Assembly (NCBI RefSeq): GCF_900111885.1
Contig: NZ_FOKG01000012.1
Coordinates: forward strand, 1-64,000
DNA from: Amycolatopsis marina
Lineage (GTDB): Bacteria; Actinomycetota; Actinomycetes; Mycobacteriales; Pseudonocardiaceae
Length of the DNA: 64,000 nt
Direction of reading: 5' to 3'
The notes under the pieces were generated by a model. The model was not told the origin of the DNA. It did no database searches and worked only from the letters and a program-made list of their open reading frames with translations. A program made the translations under genes and the position numbers. This document shows positions 49,900 through 58,295 of this stretch, piece after piece. Position 1 is the first letter of the stretch. Every line of letters starts with the position of its first letter.

Positions 49900-50565
49900 G
49901 TGCACGTGGTGATCATGGGATGCGGCCGGGTCGGTGCGTCCCTGGCCGCGGCGCTGGAGCGGCTCGGCCACGAGGTGGCCGTGATCGACAAGGACAAGCA
50001 GGCCTTCCGCAGGCTCAGCAGCGAGTTCTCCGGGCAGCAGGTGGTGGGGGTCGGCTTCGACCGTCAGGTGCTCGTTCAGGCGGGGATCGAGCGGGCCGGC
50101 GCGTTCGCCGCCGTGTCCAGCGGAGACAACTCGAACATCATCTCGGCCAGGGTGGCGCGCGAAACCTTCGGTGTGGAGCATGTGGTCGCCAGGATCTACG
50201 ACCACAAGCGCGCCGCCGTGTACGAGCGTCTCGGCATCCCGACGGTCGCCACCGTCCCGTGGACCACCGACCGCTTCCTGCGCACACTGCTGCCCGACGG
50301 TGTCTCCACCTCGTGGCGCGAGCCTTCCGGCACTGTCGCTCTCCTGCCGCTGCCCCTGCACGAGGGCTGGGTGGGGCGCAGCGTGCGCGACCTGCAACGG
50401 GCGTGCGGTTGCCGGGTGGCGTTCATCATGCGGTTCGGCACCGGTGTGCTGCCGGAGTCCAAGACCGTGCTGCAGGCGGACGACGTCGTCTACGTGGCCG
50501 CGCGGTCGGGCACCATCAGCGACGTGACGAACGTGGCCGGGCGAGCCCCGGAGGAGGACAACTGA
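49900..50565 (+). CDS. ceoB: TrkA-type RCK protein, first of pair
   Basis: This 221-residue RCK protein has the nucleotide fold VVIMGCGRVGASLAAALERLG with the acidic end AVIDKDKQAF, and a C-terminal TrkA-C domain (RSVRDLQRACGCRVAFIMR). Such proteins bind NAD(H) or nucleotides and gate potassium uptake systems. AGGAGGAG precedes GTG 49900. It overlaps ceoC and is divergent from the KimA-like gene across 209 bases. Confidence 0.9.
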   Translation: MHVVIMGCGRVGASLAAALERLGHEVAVIDKDKQAFRRLSSEFSGQQVVGVGFDRQVLVQAGIERAGAFAAVSSGDNSNIISARVARETFGVEHVVARIYDHKRAAVYERLGIPTVATVPWTTDRFLRTLLPDGVSTSWREPSGTVALLPLPLHEGWVGRSVRDLQRACGCRVAFIMRFGTGVLPESKTVLQADDVVYVAARSGTISDVTNVAGRAPEEDN

Positions 50566-51221
50566 TGCGGGTCGCCATAGCCGGAGCGGGTGCGGTGGGC
50601 CGGTCCATCGCGACGGAACTGGTGGACGCCGGGCACGTGGTGATGCTCATCGAGCGCGAGTCGGGACAGTTCATGCCGGAGACGGTCGAACAGGCCGACT
50701 GGGTGCTCGGGGATGCGTGCGAGGTCTCCACCCTCGAGGAGTCCGGGATACAGCTGTGTGACGTCGTGATCGCCGCTACGGGTGACGACAAGGTCAACCT
50801 GGTGGTGTCCCTGCTCGCCAAGACCGAGTTCGCGGTGCGCAGGGTGGTGGCCAGGGTGAACAACCCGGCCAACGAGTGGTTGTTCACCGATTCCTGGGGT
50901 GTGGACGTGGCGGTCTCCACGCCGCGGATGCTCGCGGCGATGGTCGAGGAGGCGGTGAGCGTCGGCGATCTGGTCCGGCTGATGACCTTCCGGCAGAGCC
51001 AGGCCAACCTCGTCGAACTGACCCTGCCCGAGGAGACGCCGCTGGCGGGCAGGCCGGTGCGGGATCTCAACCTGCCCCGGGACGCCGCGCTGGTGACGAT
51101 CCTGCGTGGCGATCGGGTCATCGTCCCGCAGCCGGAGGACCCGCTGGAGCCCGGCGACGAACTCCTGTTCGTGGCGCACGCCGACGTCGAATCCGACATC
51201 CGCACCGCCCTCGGCTACTAG
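50565..51221 (+). CDS. ceoC: TrkA-type RCK protein, second of pair
   Basis: This 218-residue protein has the same RCK-N/TrkA-C build: VAIAGAGAVGRSIATELVDAG, an acidic MLIERESGQF, and C-terminal RPVRDLNLPRDAALVTILRG. It begins at ATG 50565, overlapping the ceoB stop. Two single-RCK proteins next to each other suggest a heteromeric regulator. No TrkH/KtrB pore gene is in the window; the divergent KimA-like protein is the only candidate partner here. Confidence 0.9.
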   Translation: MRVAIAGAGAVGRSIATELVDAGHVVMLIERESGQFMPETVEQADWVLGDACEVSTLEESGIQLCDVVIAATGDDKVNLVVSLLAKTEFAVRRVVARVNNPANEWLFTDSWGVDVAVSTPRMLAAMVEEAVSVGDLVRLMTFRQSQANLVELTLPEETPLAGRPVRDLNLPRDAALVTILRGDRVIVPQPEDPLEPGDELLFVAHADVESDIRTALGY

Positions 51222-51254
51222 GGCACGGGTGCGCCCGCACGCCCCCCGCGGAAG

Positions 51255-51277
51255 TTCCCCAATGTGGCATTGGGGAC
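51255..51277. repeat. Palindromic repeat, family A (single copy)
   Basis: TCCCCAATG and CATTGGGGA flank TGG between two convergent genes. It matches the copy at 29522-29544 at 22 of 23 positions, and the next two bases also agree. It can serve as a bidirectional terminator. Confidence 0.85.
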
Positions 51278-51295
51278 ATCCCAGGACCGCCCCGT

Positions 51296-52108
51296 TCAGG
51301 CTTCCCGTGGGGGCGTCTGGCCGTATTTGGCGCGCAGCCGGGCCTCTACGTCGGCCTCCTCGGCCGCGCGGGTCTCCTCGATCGCCTTGAGCCGCTTGTC
51401 CGACCGCCGGACCGCCCAGACCACGACCAGCAACGCCAGCCCGTACAGCGGATATCCCATCGCGATCTTGGCGAAGGCCAGCCAGCCGGTGTGGTCCTCG
51501 TCGTAGAGCCACCGCTGCACGATGAACCGCGCGGCGAACACGGCGGTGAGCGCCAGTGTGGCGATGTCGAAGTCACGCCTCGACTGCTTGTCGCGCCGCC
51601 AGGCCATGCCCGTGCCGTTGAGCGCGTTCCAGATCACTCCGGCCAACGGCCAGCGCACCAGAACCGAGGCCAGCAACACGCTGCCGTACACGACGCTCGC
51701 CCAGATGCCGAAGAGGAAGAAGCCCTTCGCCGAACCTGTCCGATACGCGAGGAACGCGGCGATGGCGACTCCGAAGAACCCCGAAATGGCAGGCTGGAGC
51801 GGTTCCTTGCGCACCACCCGCACCACGGTGATCAGCACGGCACTGCCGAGCGCGCACCAGATCGCCGGCTGCAGCCCGAAGAGGGCGTTGGCGAGGACGA
51901 ACACGACGACCGGGACCGACGAGTAGGCGAGCCCGGAGACGCCCCCCATCTGCTCGAGCATGGTCGGCGCGGCCTCGGGACGCTCGGTGTCCGCCGGGTC
52001 CTGCCTGTCCGGCTCGGGCGTGTTCGTCGCCTCTCCGGCGGCGGTCACCGTGTCAGGCTCGGTGTCGGGCTTGGTGTCCTGATCACCGCTTCGGGCGGGG
52101 TCACTCAC
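51296..52108 (-). CDS. DUF3159-family membrane protein
   Basis: This 270-residue protein has an acidic, disordered N-terminus of about 45 residues, then five or six membrane segments (VPVVVFVLANALFGLQPAIW, ISGFFGVAIAAFLAY) with a conserved FFLFGIWASVVYGSVLL. It matches the actinobacterial DUF3159 family (Rv2693c place). Function unknown; its constant place by ceoBC hints at ion or osmotic homeostasis. Confidence 0.82.
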   Translation of the reverse strand: MSDPARSGDQDTKPDTEPDTVTAAGEATNTPEPDRQDPADTERPEAAPTMLEQMGGVSGLAYSSVPVVVFVLANALFGLQPAIWCALGSAVLITVVRVVRKEPLQPAISGFFGVAIAAFLAYRTGSAKGFFLFGIWASVVYGSVLLASVLVRWPLAGVIWNALNGTGMAWRRDKQSRRDFDIATLALTAVFAARFIVQRWLYDEDHTGWLAFAKIAMGYPLYGLALLVVVWAVRRSDKRLKAIEETRAAEEADVEARLRAKYGQTPPREA

Positions 52109-52188
52109 GATGCGCTATCACTCATCCACGTCGGTTCGGGCAACCCGCCTGCGTTGGGCGTCTAGAACTACCAGGACGCCTGGAATGC

Positions 52189-52569
52189 CTAGGACGTCGT
52201 CGTCTGCAGTTCGTAGTACGGGTTGTACAACACCTTGCGGCCGTTACGGTCGGCCATCCGGCCGCGCACCTTGATCGTGCGTCCCGGCTCGATGCCGGGA
52301 ATGCGGCGGCGACCAAGCCAGACTAGCGTCACGCCATCGGTGCCGTCGAAGAGCTCGGCTTCCAGCGTGGCGGCCTCGGTGTTCGGGCACAGCTCCACGG
52401 TGCGCAACCTGCCGAGCACGGTTACTTCCTGGCCCGAACGGCAGTCACACGCTCGCTGGGCCCCACCGGCCTCCGACTTCTCGGACAGGTCATGGGCGTC
52501 GAGATCCTCGACTTCGCTGGTCAGCTTACGAACCAGCCGGCTGAAGTAGCCGCCGTCTTTGGCGGGCAT
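52189..52569 (-). CDS. OB-fold nucleic-acid-binding protein
   Basis: This 126-residue protein has an OB-type core: VTVLGRLRTVELCPNTEAAT, FDGTDGVTLVWLGRRRIPGI and IKVRGRMADRNGRKVLYNPY. It resembles the RecG wedge-type OB domain. AGGAG precedes ATG 52569. Probably binds single-stranded nucleic acid; no partner is evident. Position matches Rv2694c. Confidence 0.82.
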   Translation of the reverse strand: MPAKDGGYFSRLVRKLTSEVEDLDAHDLSEKSEAGGAQRACDCRSGQEVTVLGRLRTVELCPNTEAATLEAELFDGTDGVTLVWLGRRRIPGIEPGRTIKVRGRMADRNGRKVLYNPYYELQTTTS

Positions 52570-52673
52570 ATGCGGTGCTCCTGTGCTCCGGGGCCCCCGA
52601 CAACTCACGGCCCGTGCGAATCCAGCGTAACTCTTTCCCGGCAAGGGAAGCCGCTTTGCGTCAGGATCGCAAC

Positions 52674-53390
52674 GTGACGTCCGCAATGCCTGGGATGCAG
52701 GCCGTGTTACTGCCCGGTACGGGCTCCGACGAGGTGTTCGTCCGCTCGGTGTTCGCCGGGCCCCTGCATGCCCTCGGGGTGCGGATACACACACCGGCCC
52801 CGCCGCGGGGCACCGATCTCGTCCAGGGCTACCTTGCCGAGCTCGACTCCTTCGCCGCCGCGGCACCCGGGACCGTCCTGGTGGGCGGTATCTCCCTCGG
52901 CGCCCACCTCGCGGCCGAGTGGGCGGTGCGCAATCCGGACCGGTGCGCCGGGGTGCTCGCCGCACTGCCCGCGTGGACCGGGACCGCGCAGCACGCCCCC
53001 GCGGCCGTCGCCGCGGGCATCTCCGCCGATCTCGTGGAACGCGAGGGCCTCGAAGCCGCACTGGCCATCTCCACGGCCGGGATCGAGCCGTGGCTCGCGG
53101 CCGAACTGCGCCGCGCGTGGCGCAGGCACGGCGCTGGGTTGGTGGCGGGTCTGCGCGCCGCGGCTGCCCATGCGGGACCGACCAGTGGCGAACTGGCCCG
53201 TCTTACGGTTCCGGTCGGCATCGCGGCCTGTGTCGACGACCCGGTACATCCCGCGGCGGTGGCGCGGGAGTGGGCGGCGGCACTGCCGACGGCGACGGTG
53301 CGGGAAACTTCACTGGCCGCGCTCGGCGCCGACCGGGAGTCTCTCGGGCGGACGGTGGCGGCGGCGTGGGCCGACGCAATCAGTCTCTGA
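52674..53390 (+). CDS. Alpha/beta hydrolase
   Basis: This 238-residue hydrolase has the early strand AVLLPGTGSDEVFV, the nucleophile elbow LVGGISLGAHLAAEWAVR and an Asp in AACVDDPVHPAA. The expected late His is not obvious: the C-terminus reads LAALGADRESLG, so the enzyme may be atypical. GTG 52674 has CAGGAT six bases upstream, a weak leaderless signal; ATG 52686 is an alternative. It overlaps the convergent SGNH gene by 11 bases. Confidence 0.78.
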   Translation: MTSAMPGMQAVLLPGTGSDEVFVRSVFAGPLHALGVRIHTPAPPRGTDLVQGYLAELDSFAAAAPGTVLVGGISLGAHLAAEWAVRNPDRCAGVLAALPAWTGTAQHAPAAVAAGISADLVEREGLEAALAISTAGIEPWLAAELRRAWRRHGAGLVAGLRAAAAHAGPTSGELARLTVPVGIAACVDDPVHPAAVAREWAAALPTATVRETSLAALGADRESLGRTVAAAWADAISL

Positions 53391-54591
53391 CGGCAAAACG
53401 CGCGGAGCCACGGCCGGTTGCGAACGGTCCCCCCGCGCCGAAGGCCACCGCGGCGAAACGTTCGCCGATCCGGCGGTGTGCGGCGGCGTCCGGGTGCAGT
53501 TGATCTGGCAGCGGCAGCTCGGCGAAGTCCGCCGCGCCATAGAGGTCGCGGCCGTCGAGGTAGTGCAGGTTGGGGTCGTCGGCTGCCCGCTGCCGCACGA
53601 CACCGGCCAGTTCGTCCCGGATGACATTGAGCGTCAGCTTCCCCGCGGCGCGCTCGGCAGGGTCGCCGGTGGCGCTGAACCGCAGGGTCCCCGTGCTGAA
53701 GTCGACGGCGCCAGGCCCTGGGGTGTCCTCGTGGATGGGGCACAGGATCGACGAGACGACCAGCAGCGGCGTGGTGGGATGGCCCTCGCGGATGGTGTCG
53801 AGGAAGCCGTGCACCGCAGGTGTGAAGGCACGCAGACGCATCAGGTCGGCGTTGACCACGTTGATGCCGATCTTAACGCTGAGCAGGTCCGCGGGTGTGT
53901 CCCGCATGGTGCGGGCGGTGAACGGGTCGAGCAGGGCGCTGCCGCCGAAGCCGAGGTTGACCAGTTCGACGCCGCCGGCCGAGGCGGCGAGGGCAGGCCA
54001 GGTCGTCGACGGGCTCGCGGCGTTCGAGCCGTGGCTGATCGAGCTGCCGTGGTGCAGCCACACCCGCCGGCCCTCTGGCGGCACGGCCGCCACCGGGGCA
54101 TCGGTCCGCAGGGCGACCAGTTCGGTGATCTCGGTGTGCGGCAGCCAGATCTCCACGTCCTTCACCCGGTCCGGCAGGCCGTCGAAGCGGACGGTGCCGA
54201 CCGGGCCGGGCCGGGTCTCCGCCGTCCCGGTGGCCATGTCCAGCAGCAGCACCTTGCCGCCGGTCGTACTGGCCTGTCCCGCCGGCCTGCCGTCGACGAG
54301 CAGGTCGTACACGCCGTCGGGACGCGGTGGGATGTCCCGGTAGCCCACCTTGGTGCGCAGCGTGTCCAGCTCGACGACGGTGGCCCGGGTGCGCACCACC
54401 AGCCGTACGCCGGAGGGCTGGGCCTCCGACATGGCCAGCTGCCCGTCCGAGAACTGCGCGCGGGCCCAGGCAGGCAGCCGGTGCGGCAGCACACCGTGGT
54501 CGGTGCGTTCCACCTCGAGCGCGCCGCGCAGGAGGTCCGCGGTGACGGGCGTGCCGTGGTAGCGGGTGTCGGACTCAGGGCGCGCGCTCAT
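53380..54591 (-). CDS. SGNH/GDSL-family hydrolase
   Basis: This 403-residue protein carries an N-terminal beta-rich carbohydrate-binding-like region (about 1-170) and an SGNH esterase domain: the serine block WLHHGSSISHGSNA, the glycine block NLGFGGSALLDPF, the Asn block KIGINVVNADLM and the final DQLHPDAAAHRRIG with Asp and His. No signal peptide is visible, so it should be cytoplasmic. Its likely role is removing acyl or acetyl groups. It is not part of the M. tuberculosis order here. Confidence 0.8.
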   Translation of the reverse strand: MSARPESDTRYHGTPVTADLLRGALEVERTDHGVLPHRLPAWARAQFSDGQLAMSEAQPSGVRLVVRTRATVVELDTLRTKVGYRDIPPRPDGVYDLLVDGRPAGQASTTGGKVLLLDMATGTAETRPGPVGTVRFDGLPDRVKDVEIWLPHTEITELVALRTDAPVAAVPPEGRRVWLHHGSSISHGSNAASPSTTWPALAASAGGVELVNLGFGGSALLDPFTARTMRDTPADLLSVKIGINVVNADLMRLRAFTPAVHGFLDTIREGHPTTPLLVVSSILCPIHEDTPGPGAVDFSTGTLRFSATGDPAERAAGKLTLNVIRDELAGVVRQRAADDPNLHYLDGRDLYGAADFAELPLPDQLHPDAAAHRRIGERFAAVAFGAGGPFATGRGSARFAVRD

Positions 54592-54678
54592 GATCGCAGC
54601 CTGCCAACCGATCGCCTGATCCGCACAATGGTTTTCCGCTGACCGGCTTCGTGGCCCTGTCCCCGCCACGAAGCCGGG

Positions 54679-55365
54679 TTACTGGCCCTGCTGCTGCGCG
54701 GCGATGTGCTCGGCGACGGCGTCCGGCAGGGTGATCTGCAACGGCGTGCGTACCGGCATCGGCGCGTCACCACGAACCACGATGGTGTGGCGGACGATGT
54801 CGCGCAGGGTGCCCGGCGCTTCCGCCGCCTTCGACTGCGGACCCGCGATGACCCCGCGCAGCATCCACCGTGGGCCGTCAACGCCGACGAATCGCAACGC
54901 GACCTCGCCCAGCACGGCCGACAACTCCATGCCCCACTCGCCGTCACCGGTGGCGACCTGGGCACCGTCCTTACGCAGTTGCTCCGCCAGTTCCGTGCCC
55001 ACCTCGTCCCACAGGCCACCGGATCGGGGTGCGGCGTAACCGCTCACCGTGACCTGGCCTTGTCCGGTCACCACGTGGACCGCCCTGACGTTGCCGGCTG
55101 CCTGGTCCATCTCCACCTGCACCTGCGCACCGTCGGGGACGGGCACCCGGACCGAGCCGAGATCGATGCGCGGGATCTCGTCCTCCGGCGCATCGGCGAT
55201 GTCGAACGGTCCATCGGGACTCTCCAGGGGCTGCGGATCGTCCCACTCCCCCTCGTCCGCGCCGGGCAGCTCGTCGTCGTCCGGGGCGGCATGCCGTCCC
55301 CTGGACCGCCCCTCCGCCTGCCCGTTCTGCTCGGCAGGCCTGCGCTTACGTCCGAAAATCCCCAC
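54679..55365 (-). CDS. DUF3710-family protein
   Basis: This 228-residue soluble protein has a basic start (IFGRKRRPAEQ), an acidic linker with DDDELPGADEGEWDD, and a domain of about 150 residues containing IDLGSVRVPVPDGAQVQVEM. It matches DUF3710 (Rv2696c place). Function unknown. GGAGAG precedes GTG 55365. It is next downstream of dut on the same strand (51 bases). Confidence 0.82.
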   Translation of the reverse strand: MGIFGRKRRPAEQNGQAEGRSRGRHAAPDDDELPGADEGEWDDPQPLESPDGPFDIADAPEDEIPRIDLGSVRVPVPDGAQVQVEMDQAAGNVRAVHVVTGQGQVTVSGYAAPRSGGLWDEVGTELAEQLRKDGAQVATGDGEWGMELSAVLGEVALRFVGVDGPRWMLRGVIAGPQSKAAEAPGTLRDIVRHTIVVRGDAPMPVRTPLQITLPDAVAEHIAAQQQGQ

Positions 55366-55416
55366 TAGCTCTCCGTTCCCTTCCCCAGTGAGCTCAATCT
55401 AGCCGTGTGACATCCG

Positions 55417-55872
55417 CTAGCCGAGAACGGCATGTCCACCCGTCGAACCGTAGCCGCCCGCACCGCGCTCCGACTCGTCGAGTTCGCCGACCTCGACGAA
55501 CTCCGCGTGCTCGACCCGCTGGATCACCAGCTGGGCGATGCGGTCGCCCCGCGACAGCACGATCGGCTCGTGCGGGTCGTGGTTGATCAGACAGACACGG
55601 ATCTCGCCGCGGTAGCCGGAGTCGATCGTCCCCGGAGTGTTCACCACGGAGAGCCCGGCCCGTGCCGCGAGGCCGGACCTCGGGTGGACGAAACCCGCGT
55701 ATCCCGGGGGCAGGGCGATGGCTATCCCGGTGCCGACGAGCGCCCTGGCACCGGGTTCGAGGACCAGGTCGGTCGTGGTGACGAGATCGGCGCCGGCGTC
55801 GCCCTGTCTGGCGTAGGACGGGACGGGGACGCCGGGATCAATTCTGGAGAGCAGGACCTGCACGCTGGACAC
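55417..55872 (-). CDS. dut: Deoxyuridine 5-prime-triphosphate nucleotidohydrolase
   Basis: dUTPase hydrolyses dUTP to dUMP, keeping uracil out of DNA. All five motifs are visible in the 151 residues: GDAGADLVT, HPRSGLAARAG, GTIDSGYRGEIRV, LSRGDRIAQLVI and the C-terminal RGAGGYGSTGGH. GTG 55872 has TAGTCT (55881-55886, minus strand) eight bases upstream, pointing to a leaderless mRNA. Confidence 0.95.
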   Translation of the reverse strand: MSSVQVLLSRIDPGVPVPSYARQGDAGADLVTTTDLVLEPGARALVGTGIAIALPPGYAGFVHPRSGLAARAGLSVVNTPGTIDSGYRGEIRVCLINHDPHEPIVLSRGDRIAQLVIQRVEHAEFVEVGELDESERGAGGYGSTGGHAVLG

Positions 55873-55880
55873 GGGCGGCG

Positions 55881-55890
55881 AGACTACCCT
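55881..55890. promoter_or_regulatory. Overlapping divergent -10 boxes for dut and DUF3093
   Basis: AGACTACCCT contains the minus-strand box TAGTCT (55881-55886) and the plus-strand box TACCCT (55885-55890), sharing two bases. They lie in the 21 bases between the two starts. Confidence 0.6.
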
Positions 55891-55893
55891 GAG

Positions 55894-56451
55894 ATGGTGA
55901 TCGGTAGCACGAGTACGGGTGATCGGCGGGTAGGCGACGTGGTGGAGACGAGCGGAAAGCGGGCCAGGGCCGGTACCCGGTACGTCGAGCGGCTCTATGT
56001 GCCCTGGTGGGGCTGGCCGCTGCCGCTGCTCGCCGCCGCACTGCTCGCCGCCGAGGTGCACATGGGCTATCCCGGTGTGCGCTCCTGGCTCCCGTACGCG
56101 GTGTTGCTCCCGCTCGCGGCGGCACTGCTGATCTCGCTCGGACGGGCGAAGGTCGAGGTGACCGACGTGCCCTCCGGGGAAACGGAACTGCGCGCCGGAG
56201 AGGCACGCCTGCCCGTACGCTTCACCGGCGAGGTCGAGGTGATCGGCAAGGACCGCAAGCGCAAGGCGCTCGGCCCCGAACTCGACCCGGCCGCGTTCGT
56301 CCTGCACCGCGGCTGGGTCGGCCCGCTCGTCCGGGTGGAGCTGACGGATCCCGCCGACCCCACGCCCTACTGGCTGGTCAGCAGCCGCAGGCCGGAGGCG
56401 TTGGCCGAGGCCCTCCGGGACAGCCGCCAACAGCACGCCCAACCGGAGTGA
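55894..56451 (+). CDS. DUF3093-family membrane protein
   Basis: This 185-residue protein has two membrane segments at about residues 40-58 and 65-82 (WGWPLPLLAAALLAAEVHMG), then a soluble domain with VEVTDVPSGETELRAGEARL and PYWLVSSRRPEALAEAL. It matches DUF3093 (Rv2698 place). ATG 55894 or GTG 55897 may start it; GTG is six bases after TACCCT and favours leaderless initiation there. Function unknown. Confidence 0.85.
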   Translation: MVIGSTSTGDRRVGDVVETSGKRARAGTRYVERLYVPWWGWPLPLLAAALLAAEVHMGYPGVRSWLPYAVLLPLAAALLISLGRAKVEVTDVPSGETELRAGEARLPVRFTGEVEVIGKDRKRKALGPELDPAAFVLHRGWVGPLVRVELTDPADPTPYWLVSSRRPEALAEALRDSRQQHAQPE

Positions 56452-56503
56452 GTATCATCACAAGGTGCTGACCGTCTCGGCCGCGACGAGCGCGGACACG
56501 AGG

Positions 56504-56540
56504 AAGGGGTGATGAGAACCTCTCGGTCCCATCACCCCTT
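56504..56540. terminator. Terminator after DUF3093
   Basis: AAGGGGTGAT (56504-56513) pairs with ATCACCCCTT (56531-56540), 17 bases apart, between two convergent genes. Confidence 0.7.
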
Positions 56541-56620
56541 CACCCACTTCGACCCCGGGTCCGCGCCGCGCACACGGCGGTCGCGGCCCCGCGTCCTCAG
56601 AGCTTGTCTGCGAACTCGGG

Positions 56621-56701
56621 TCCGCTATCGAGTCGCCAGGGCGCTGACTTCCAGCGACAGTCCCGTTCCACTGCTCGACGCCCTGCCGCCTCGATAGCGG
56701 G
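56621..56701. other. Large hairpin-forming element
   Basis: TCCGCTATCGAG (56621-56632) pairs perfectly with CTCGATAGCGGA-type sequence at 56690-56701. After a 5-base internal loop on each side, AGGGCG (56638-56643) pairs with CGCCCT (56679-56684). The centre is about 35 bases. It is longer than a simple terminator and lies 60 bases past the DUF4193 stop side. Confidence 0.6.
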
Positions 56702-56764
56702 ACTTCGTCGGCCGAGTTCCACAGATCACCATGACCACGCAATCCGCCGTTCCCGGACGCCCTG

Positions 56765-57073
56765 TCAGGCACAGTCGCGGCAGATCAGCCTTCCGCCACT
56801 CTCCTCGGAGAGCCTGCTCCTGTGGTGCACGAGGAAGCACACCGAGCAGGTGAACTCGTCGGCCTGCTTCGGAACCACCTTGACGGTCAGGTCCTCGCCG
56901 GAGAGACCGGAGAGGTCGGCCCCGGGAAGCTCGAAGTTCTCCGCGGTGGCGTCCTCATCCACGTCCACCACACCGGATTGTGTTTCGTTGCGCCGTGCCT
57001 TCAGCTCCTCCAACGAGTCTTCGGCCAGCTCGTCGGCTTCGCTGCGGCGCGGAGCGTCGTAGTCGGTCGCCAT
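56765..57073 (-). CDS. DUF4193-family zinc-ribbon-like protein
   Basis: This 102-residue acidic protein ends with two cysteine pairs, TCSVCFLVHHRSRL and ICRDCA, likely binding zinc. The N-terminus includes YDAPRRSEADELAEDSLEEL. It matches DUF4193 (Rv2699c place). Small acidic zinc proteins near sigA are suggestive of RNA polymerase contacts, but nothing here shows it. AGGGA precedes ATG 57073. Confidence 0.87.
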   Translation of the reverse strand: MATDYDAPRRSEADELAEDSLEELKARRNETQSGVVDVDEDATAENFELPGADLSGLSGEDLTVKVVPKQADEFTCSVCFLVHHRSRLSEESGGRLICRDCA

Positions 57074-57566
57074 TTCCCTCACCCCTGCGATCAGCGTCGA
57101 TATCAGATGACCCGGACTCCGAGCCATTCCGTGAGTCCTTCGTGTCGCTGGTAAACGTCCCAGCGCCCCTTTTTGTGCCCGGCGTCGCAGTGAGGGAGAT
57201 CTCTGTTTTCCCGTCTCGATCTACGCCCGGAGCCCGCAGAGGGTAGCCCATGCCCGAAACGCCAGGGAAACAGGTTGCCCGTCACCGTGCGTATATCACT
57301 CAACAGGCGCAGAGAGCCCTCGTCGAGGGTTAACTCTTTTGGGTGGACCGGAAGTGCTGCCGATCCGGGAGGCTCTGCCGGGCAGCATGGTTTACGTGGG
57401 GTTTTTCCAGGCAATCCGGCCTTGAGCGGCACGAGCGGAGGCTCACCGGAACGGTGTCCGAGCGTGCCGTGGTGCCCATCAACGGTCATCCGGCTGTAAC
57501 GCCTAGGCTGATCTGCAACGACGGTGTCAGTAGTGACACGGACAGTGACCGGAAAGGACGGGGCAG
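57074..57566. other. Divergent intergenic region between DUF4193 and cei
   Basis: No gene is supported in these 493 bases. It should hold both promoters; GATATC near 57100 (minus) and TAGGCT at about 57505 (plus) are weak -10 candidates. A small CCCTCG-CGAGGG hairpin lies near 57320. Confidence 0.5.
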
Positions 57567-58265
57567 GTGGTGTCGGGGATCGGCGGGATCAGCGGTGCTG
57601 GGCGCGGGGGCCGGAAGTCGAAGCCCTACCGCAAGCATCGGCCGTTGCCCGCGCTCATCGTCATCGGCCTGCTGGGGGCTGTGTCCGTCTTCGTCTGGCT
57701 GAACGTCATCGTCAGCCGTGACGATCTGAACGAAGCCGTCAGGTGCACTCCCCCACCCAGCCCGCCAGAGGGCGTGACCTACACCTCGCTCGGTTACGAC
57801 GGTCTCGACGGTGTCGCCCCCGTTCCGCCGGACAAGGTCGCGGTACAGGTCCTCAACGCGAGTGAAATCCGCAACGGGGCGACGCTGACCACGCTGGCAC
57901 TGAAGGACCTCGGCTTCTCCGAGACGGGCGAGCCCGCCAATGACCCGGCCTACCAGGACGACGAGGCGAACTGCCGGGGGCAGATCCGGTTCGGCGAGAA
58001 CGGCACCGCGGCGGCCCGCACGCTGAGCCTGGTGGAGCCGTGTGCGGAACTGGTCAAGGACAACCGCAAGGACGCGACGGTGGACTTCTCCATCGGCACG
58101 GTCTTCAACGGTGTGCGGCCACGCAAGGAGGGCCTGCAGGTCCTGGACCAGCTCAGCAAGTGGTCGGCGAGCCAGTCCGAGAAGGGTGGCGGCGAGCAGG
58201 CCGCCACCCCGGGCTCGCAGATCGACCCCGAGTTGATTTCCGCCGCCCGCGACGTCCACTGCTGA
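57567..58265 (+). CDS. cei: LytR C-terminal-domain envelope protein (Cei-like)
   Basis: This 232-residue protein has a basic N-terminus, one membrane segment (PALIVIGLLGAVSVFVWLNV, about residues 27-48) and an extracytoplasmic LytR_C domain with VAVQVLNASEIRNGATLTTL and VDFSIGTVFNGV. Cysteines in VRCTPPP, ANCRGQ and VEPCAEL may form disulfides outside. The M. tuberculosis counterpart Rv2700 is an envelope-integrity protein. AAAGGA precedes the double GTG at 57567/57570. Confidence 0.87.
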   Translation: MVSGIGGISGAGRGGRKSKPYRKHRPLPALIVIGLLGAVSVFVWLNVIVSRDDLNEAVRCTPPPSPPEGVTYTSLGYDGLDGVAPVPPDKVAVQVLNASEIRNGATLTTLALKDLGFSETGEPANDPAYQDDEANCRGQIRFGENGTAAARTLSLVEPCAELVKDNRKDATVDFSIGTVFNGVRPRKEGLQVLDQLSKWSASQSEKGGGEQAATPGSQIDPELISAARDVHC

Positions 58266-58295
58266 GCACCGCCGGCGCCGGTTGAGAGCCTTCCG

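Noticed and set aside
56604..57127. Plus-strand frames over DUF4193
   Set aside because: They are antisense to a gene with a clear zinc-cysteine pattern and good ribosome binding site.
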